DNA from: Pisaster brevispinus
Lineage: Eukaryota; Echinodermata; Asteroidea; Forcipulatida; Asteriidae
Assembly: GCA_023634235.1 (NCBI GenBank)
Contig: JAMKCF010000002.1
Location: 6,756,222 to 6,820,221, forward strand
Reading direction: 5' to 3'
Length of the DNA stretch: 64,000 nucleotides
The first letter of the stretch is position 1, and every line of letters starts with the position of its first letter. Made by a program: the position numbers and the translations under genes. This document shows, piece after piece, positions 59,346 through 64,000 of the stretch. The notes under the pieces were generated by a model, which saw nothing but the letters and a program-made list of their open reading frames with translations, was not told where the DNA came from and did not search any database.

Positions 59346-60890
59346 TTCTTGCATAGAAAATGGGCCCCACATTTCTTGCTGAAAACCATGTCGAAAGATT
59401 ATATTGGTATCCATTGGAGACGTTTTGTGGGCACTTTGGGGAGAAGACATTAGCAAAAATACACTAAAGTCTTTAGAGCTGGGACATCATTTTATGCAGG
59501 TACCGAGAAATTAAAACTTAATTTTCGATGACCTTTACTTAAAAACCTTTGTTCAAATCAATTCAGGCATCAGTTTCAAGTTTTTTTTTAGCTGTTCCGA
59601 CTTACTGTCGGAACAGGTTTTGTTTTCGTCGAGATTTTTATTAGTTTTCTTATACATTTGTTTCCGCCTAAATTCCCGTAGCATTTGTACACGTTTTTGT
59701 TTAAACCTAATAATCAAATTAGTTAGTATGGAAGAACTAAATCATATATCGAATTCAAGCTTAGTACATAAACTTAACACAAAATCTAATAATTGTTAAA
59801 ATTCTTAATTAATTAGCCATTGTTCAGCAAGATGAATATTTAATTAGCAAATCTTGTTAGCAGCATATCTCAAAAAGTAAAATGCCGATCGTCAAAATGT
59901 TTTCAGTTTCAGACTTATGGGATACTGTAGATGTGCCTTACGGCCTAAAATGTGGAACGACGTCACAATGACGTCATTTATTGCGCATTTTCGCCCGTGT
60001 ACAAAACACAAAGAGATAGTGAAATCAAATCCGACTTCTATAAACATAATTTTTCAATTAAGCTCAAATTTAACGTCCTAGGTTACGCAAGTGTTTCTTA
60101 AAACAAGAACGATTTTATTGACGTTCAGTTTAGAAGCAAGAAAAACTTATTAGAACATTGTCAGTAGAAAAACCCCAGAAATTCTCAAGCAAATTTAACG
60201 CCATCGGTACTCTTCCTAGAAACTGATGTGTTTAAATAAGAAAAGGAGTCAAAATCAAAAAAAAAGTTTGAGGGCGCTATACCAGTTTAATGGTGCTCTT
60301 GCTTGCTTTTTTGAAACTCGATCAAGTCGTAACCCATTTATGACCCGTGTTGTTGCGTTTTTGTATGTAGAGTATTATAAAGAGTCATTCCTGCGCCGAC
60401 TGACACAAGTCTACTTTCATTCACAAGAATCGTGAAGAATTTGTCTTGCTCTCAGCGCAGCGTCGTGTCCGCTCAGATCTTATCGTCAGGTATCAGCGTG
60501 AACGTAAAAAAAATAGAACGCCGTGTTGTGGGACGATGTTGCCCGCGTGGCAGACTTGTCTGCGCTTGGGTCCCGTTCACCGGAAAACGATCTTTTAGGT
60601 TTCTTATGCAAACGTATTACTTGAAGCTGAATCGTGAAGGAAACAAGGCTACCCATTCGCCTGAAACCACGTTTTTAAGGTTCTTGTGCGAACGCATTAC
60701 TATGGGAAATCACCGTCTAGCAGACAAAACACTTGGTGGGGATGCAATAGGGCAAAAATTAGAGCTGAGTGGGGAAATAATGTATGAAAAAGTGAAAGTA
60801 CCTTTTCCATGGCTATAGGGTCAGTGTTGGATTTGGGGTCAAAAGCCAAAATTAACAATAACTCATATGCCATAAATTATTTACTATTCA
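59346..60890. other. intron, one hairpin, no gene
   Basis: 59590-59612: CTGTTCCGAC / GTCGGAACAG hairpin followed by GTTTTGTTTTCGTCGAG, like the element-end hairpins at 49.3 and 52.1 kb. A CRE octamer lies at 59969. The 128-codon ORF at 60432-60818 has no recognised domain. Confidence 0.4.
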
Positions 60891-60904
60891 TGCCATACGA
60901 AAAT

Positions 60905-62115
60905 AACATACTTGATCAGTATTAAAGGGCACACAAAGTTTTACAATTACGATTAATACAACAGCATTTAGCTTTAAATTAAGCCTGTGCATAAAATTTA
61001 CAAAAAACGACCGTGCACGGATGAATACACCTGCCTGAGATTTGGAAGTTTACACGGCATACACATTTTATGAATGAACATCGAAATGGTACTATCATTC
61101 ATGCGTCTTGTGATGAATCATTGAATGATGTAGTGTTAAGTGTATTTATAGAAACTTCACAATCTTTATCAACAAGCATAATGCTTACGACTTAGCGAAA
61201 TCGTTACGAATAAGCAAAATGGTTATGAATGAGCAATGATTCTGAATAAGCAAATTGATTTTGAATAAGTGAAATTATTCCGAGTAAGCGAATTGATTCT
61301 GAATAAGCGTTTTGATTCTGAATAAGCGAATTGATTCCAAATAAGCGAATTGATTTTGAATTAGCGAATTGATTTTGAATAAGCGAATTGATTCCGAACA
61401 AGCGATTTGATTTTGAATAACCAAATTCATTTTGAATGAGCGAAATTATTCCGAGTAAGCGAAATGATTCTGAATAAGCATTTTGATTCTGAATAAGCGA
61501 ATTGATTCCGAATAAGCGAATTGATACCAAATAAGCGAATTGATTTTGAATAAGCGAATTGATTCCGAATAAGCGATTTGATTTTGAATAAGCAAATTGA
61601 TTTTGAATGAGCGAAATTATTCCGAGTAAGCGAATTGATTCTGAATAAGCGTTTTGATTCTGAATAAGCGAATTGATTCTGAATAGGCGAAATGATACCA
61701 AATAAGCAAATTGATTTTGAATAAGCGATTTGATTTTGATTAAGCAAATTCATTCCGAATTAGCCCTTCCCGGCGTAAAAGCAACCGTGCACGGATGAAT
61801 ACACCTGCCCGAGATTTTGAAGTTTACACGGCATACACATGAATGAACATCAAAATGGTACTATCATGTATACGTCTTGTGGTGAATCACTGAATTATGT
61901 AGTGTTAAGTGTTATTAAAGAAACTTCACAATCTTTATCAACAAGCGAAATCCTTACGAATAATTAAACGAAATGGTTACAAATGAGCAAAATGATTCTG
62001 AATAAGCAAATTGATTTTAAATGAGCGACATGATTCAGAATAAGCGAATTGATTCTGAATAAGCATATTGATACTCGATCAGTATAAAGGGCACACAAAG
62101 TTTTACAATTACGTT
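60905..62115. repeat. ~0.86-kb duplicated segment enclosing an 18-bp repeat array
   Basis: The text ACCGTGCACGGATGAATACA, then GAAGTTTACACGGCATACAC recurs at 61010-61070 and 61782-61840. GGGCACACAAAGTTTTACAA recurs at 60928 and 62088. Between lies the 18-bp array (61200-61765). Confidence 0.8.
61200..61765. repeat. 18-bp tandem repeat, about 31 units
   Basis: Unit GAATAAGCGAATTGATTC with variants (CAAATTGATTTT, GCGTTTTGATTCT, GCGAAATTATTCC) arranged in a higher-order pattern that recurs about every 180 bp. Its period is a multiple of three, so it gives a six-residue repeated false ORF on the minus strand. Confidence 0.88.
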
Positions 62116-62149
62116 TTTGATACAACAGCAAAGGTGTAACCGTTTCTGA

Positions 62150-63010
62150 AACGATCGGTCACAAGTGCAACCGTCCCCATCACGAACAAAATTTTGAGTA
62201 AAAAAAAAGTTAACACAACTGCGCATGTGATCAAAAACATTGCGTCTTCAGTGCAACATTTTTTTGCCTCTGCCCAATCACCCTGCAAAATAAACGAGCA
62301 TGCGCATTCGAATTGTTGTGGAACGCCCTCTAGCGTTCAATGTTTCTTGCATTTATTACCTCAAGTACAGTTTTTAAATAACAAAGACTATGAGCCTGAT
62401 TGGAAACGATATGCATCTGATCGTGTGCTGTGTAAATCGTGATTGCAATTATTATAGTCAATGTTTAGCGGCAATTTTCGATTGAATTGTTTTATGCTTA
62501 TCCGAACCGTAAAAATGTAAACGTTTTACCGGTTGATCGGTTGGTTAAGCGGTGTAACCGTCACAGGATTGGTATACATGCTAACTTGTGAGACCTGTTC
62601 CTCGATAACAAAATTTAGAGTAAAAAAAGCCGTTAACACAACTGCGCTTGTGATAAAAAACATTGCCTCTTTAGTGCAACATCTCAGTCTAGAACTACAC
62701 AACCCATGTTCAATTTCTTTTCAGTTATAGACCCTTTGAGCATTGAAGACTGAACTTTGGATACCGTGACCCCATGTTTACCTCTAATTCCGGGTCAACC
62801 AGAAGTGGGACCATTTCTCAAGAACTACACAGCCGATTTGAATTGTTTTCAGTTATTAGACCCTTTGAGCATTGAAGATTGAACTTGGGTTACCGTGACC
62901 CCATGTTGACCTTTACTTCGGGTCAACCGAAACTGGAACCATATCTCAAGGACTACACAACCGATTTTCAATTTCTTTTCAGTTATTTTAGACCCCTTGT
63001 GCATTGAAGA
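62150..63010. repeat. direct duplications, including a 129-bp tandem unit
   Basis: AAGTTAACACAACTGCGC at 62207 recurs in diverged form at 62631. From 62690 a ~129-bp unit (ACTACACA...TTTCAGTTAT...GACCCTTTGAGCATTGAAGA) occurs about 2.5 times. On the minus strand it contains a diverged form of the ETS/AGGTCA module (GAAGTAAAGGTCAACATGGG then GTCA at about 62895-62920). Confidence 0.7.
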
Positions 63011-63639
63011 TTGAACCTGGGTTTAATCAAAGCACAACAAAACGAAACAGCTTTGTGTTTGTTCACAAACACCTAATGTCTAGTTGTTTTTGTTTTTAAT
63101 ATAACAAGCAAACTAATTCACTTCTGACTTCATTTCAAAAGAAAATAGAATTAGCTGCTTCAAACTGCTTCCCAACCAAAACTACATGTATATTATACAT
63201 ATGCAAAATATTGTTACTGGCCTCAAGTTTTGACCGTACTAGCTACATGAGAAGAAGTTTACTAGGGTCGAACATGATAATAATTCATATTTTTAGTTCA
63301 AAAGGATACAAGTGTGTTGTCGCCAAAACCACCCCCTAACAATCAGCGAACCATAAATCTGTGCACAATTAACCTATTCAAAAGAAAATCTATGTATTGA
63401 AGTTATCAGGCAGAACAAATGGAACCGAGTTTGGTGACAATAACCATGGTGAAACCATCAGCACTCTGGTTAAATGTACATTATACTGTGTAGACTCCAA
63501 TTTTTTACTGGGGGTGTGATACATTGTGTCATCGGGCAATAAACCATTGCAAGCATTCATGCAACACGGCAACACGAACTTTTACTTTCCAGAAACATTA
63601 CTAAAATGTAACTTTGTTTAAGGCCTATAAGATACAGTT

Positions 63640-64000
63640 TAACCCTCCGTGACACCATCGCTCACTTATTGAGTAACAGTTTTTAAAAAAGTAATTAGTC
63701 CGCCATTTTTTCCCAAAAAATCTAAAAAGTTCTACAACTGCACCTAGCCAAATTGCATGTCAATTTTCGTATCACTACCCGGGGTTTGTTTTTTAACTAA
63801 CACATTTCAACATTGACCCGCTCTCCAGGAATTCCCATAGGAATTGTACATCATATGAATTGTACATCCTTGCTAAGTTGTGTACACAAAGGGCGTTAGT
63901 CAAAGAAATGGTTGATTGAGCAGAAAGAGACATGTGGGCTCATCTCAAAATAAAATTTTGCTTGAATTGATTTTATTTAGTAAAAAGGGTCTATATCTTA
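63640..64000 (+). mobile_element. Penelope-like element fragment at window edge
   Basis: Starts CCCTCCGTGACACCATCGCT, matching the end of the 23.5-kb fragment, and passes directly into GAGTAACAGTTTTTAA, matching the start of the main element at 24570, then follows it to AAAAGGGTCTATATC (24910). It continues past the window. Confidence 0.75.

Noticed and set aside
60432..60818. 128-codon plus ORF
   Set aside because: No domain, no homologous copy in the window and no gene context. Kept only as unrecognised.
61204..61753. 165-codon and 108-codon minus ORFs with repeated SIRLFGI / NSLIQNQ peptide
   Set aside because: They arise from the 18-bp tandem repeat; no start context, splice sites or domain.

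Overview
The window is animal nuclear DNA. It is AT-rich, its genes are split into short exons with GT-AG introns, and it is full of transposon debris. A marine deuterostome invertebrate (echinoderm, hemichordate or amphioxus type) is the best guess. This rests on an extracellular multi-domain gene built of phase 1-1 exons, Penelope and Transib/RAG1-like elements, tRNA-derived SINEs, and a Ty3/gypsy remnant whose domain order fits the deuterostome Gmr1-like group. The species cannot be named from this sequence alone.

Region 4-20320 (minus strand) is one gene of at least 18 exons. Seventeen visible exons each encode one small disulfide-rich protease-inhibitor-type domain: 13 WAP (four-disulfide core) and 4 antistasin-type. 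A last exon encodes a short linker, a hydrophobic C-terminus and a stop, like a GPI-anchor signal. The signal-peptide exon was not found and probably lies above 20320. Five WAP exons are nearly identical and share intron flanks, so the array expanded recently. The introns carry SINEs, MITE-like repeats, a 155-bp palindrome and a 25-bp minisatellite of about 31 copies.

Region 20321-34600 holds no intact gene that I recognise. It has a dense cluster of foldback elements (21.1-22.5 kb), one with a 9-bp target duplication. A broken Penelope-like element follows (about 23.5-27.0 kb, reverse transcriptase plus GIY-YIG endonuclease), then a broken Transib/RAG1-core-like transposase on the minus strand (30971-32485). 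Region 35230-36826 (plus) is a two-exon gene of unknown function with an acidic N-terminus, a basic middle and a C-terminal C2H2 finger. It is interrupted by one frameshift.

Region 36827-50900 is repeat-rich. It contains a nested foldback element (38.3-38.6 kb), a Gmr1-like Ty3/gypsy remnant (42.9-43.4 kb), a 1.32-kb head-to-tail duplication (44.7-47.4 kb) and a repeat family with ETS-like palindromes, AGGTCA direct repeats and paired CRE octamers. Region 50921-56833 (plus) holds the first two recognisable coding exons of an SLC16/monocarboxylate-transporter-like MFS protein, split by a 5.6-kb intron. The rest of that gene must lie past 64000. Its introns contain a non-autonomous hAT-like element with a target duplication, a LINE 3' end, SINEs, several satellites, and at 63.6 kb another fragment of the Penelope-like element.
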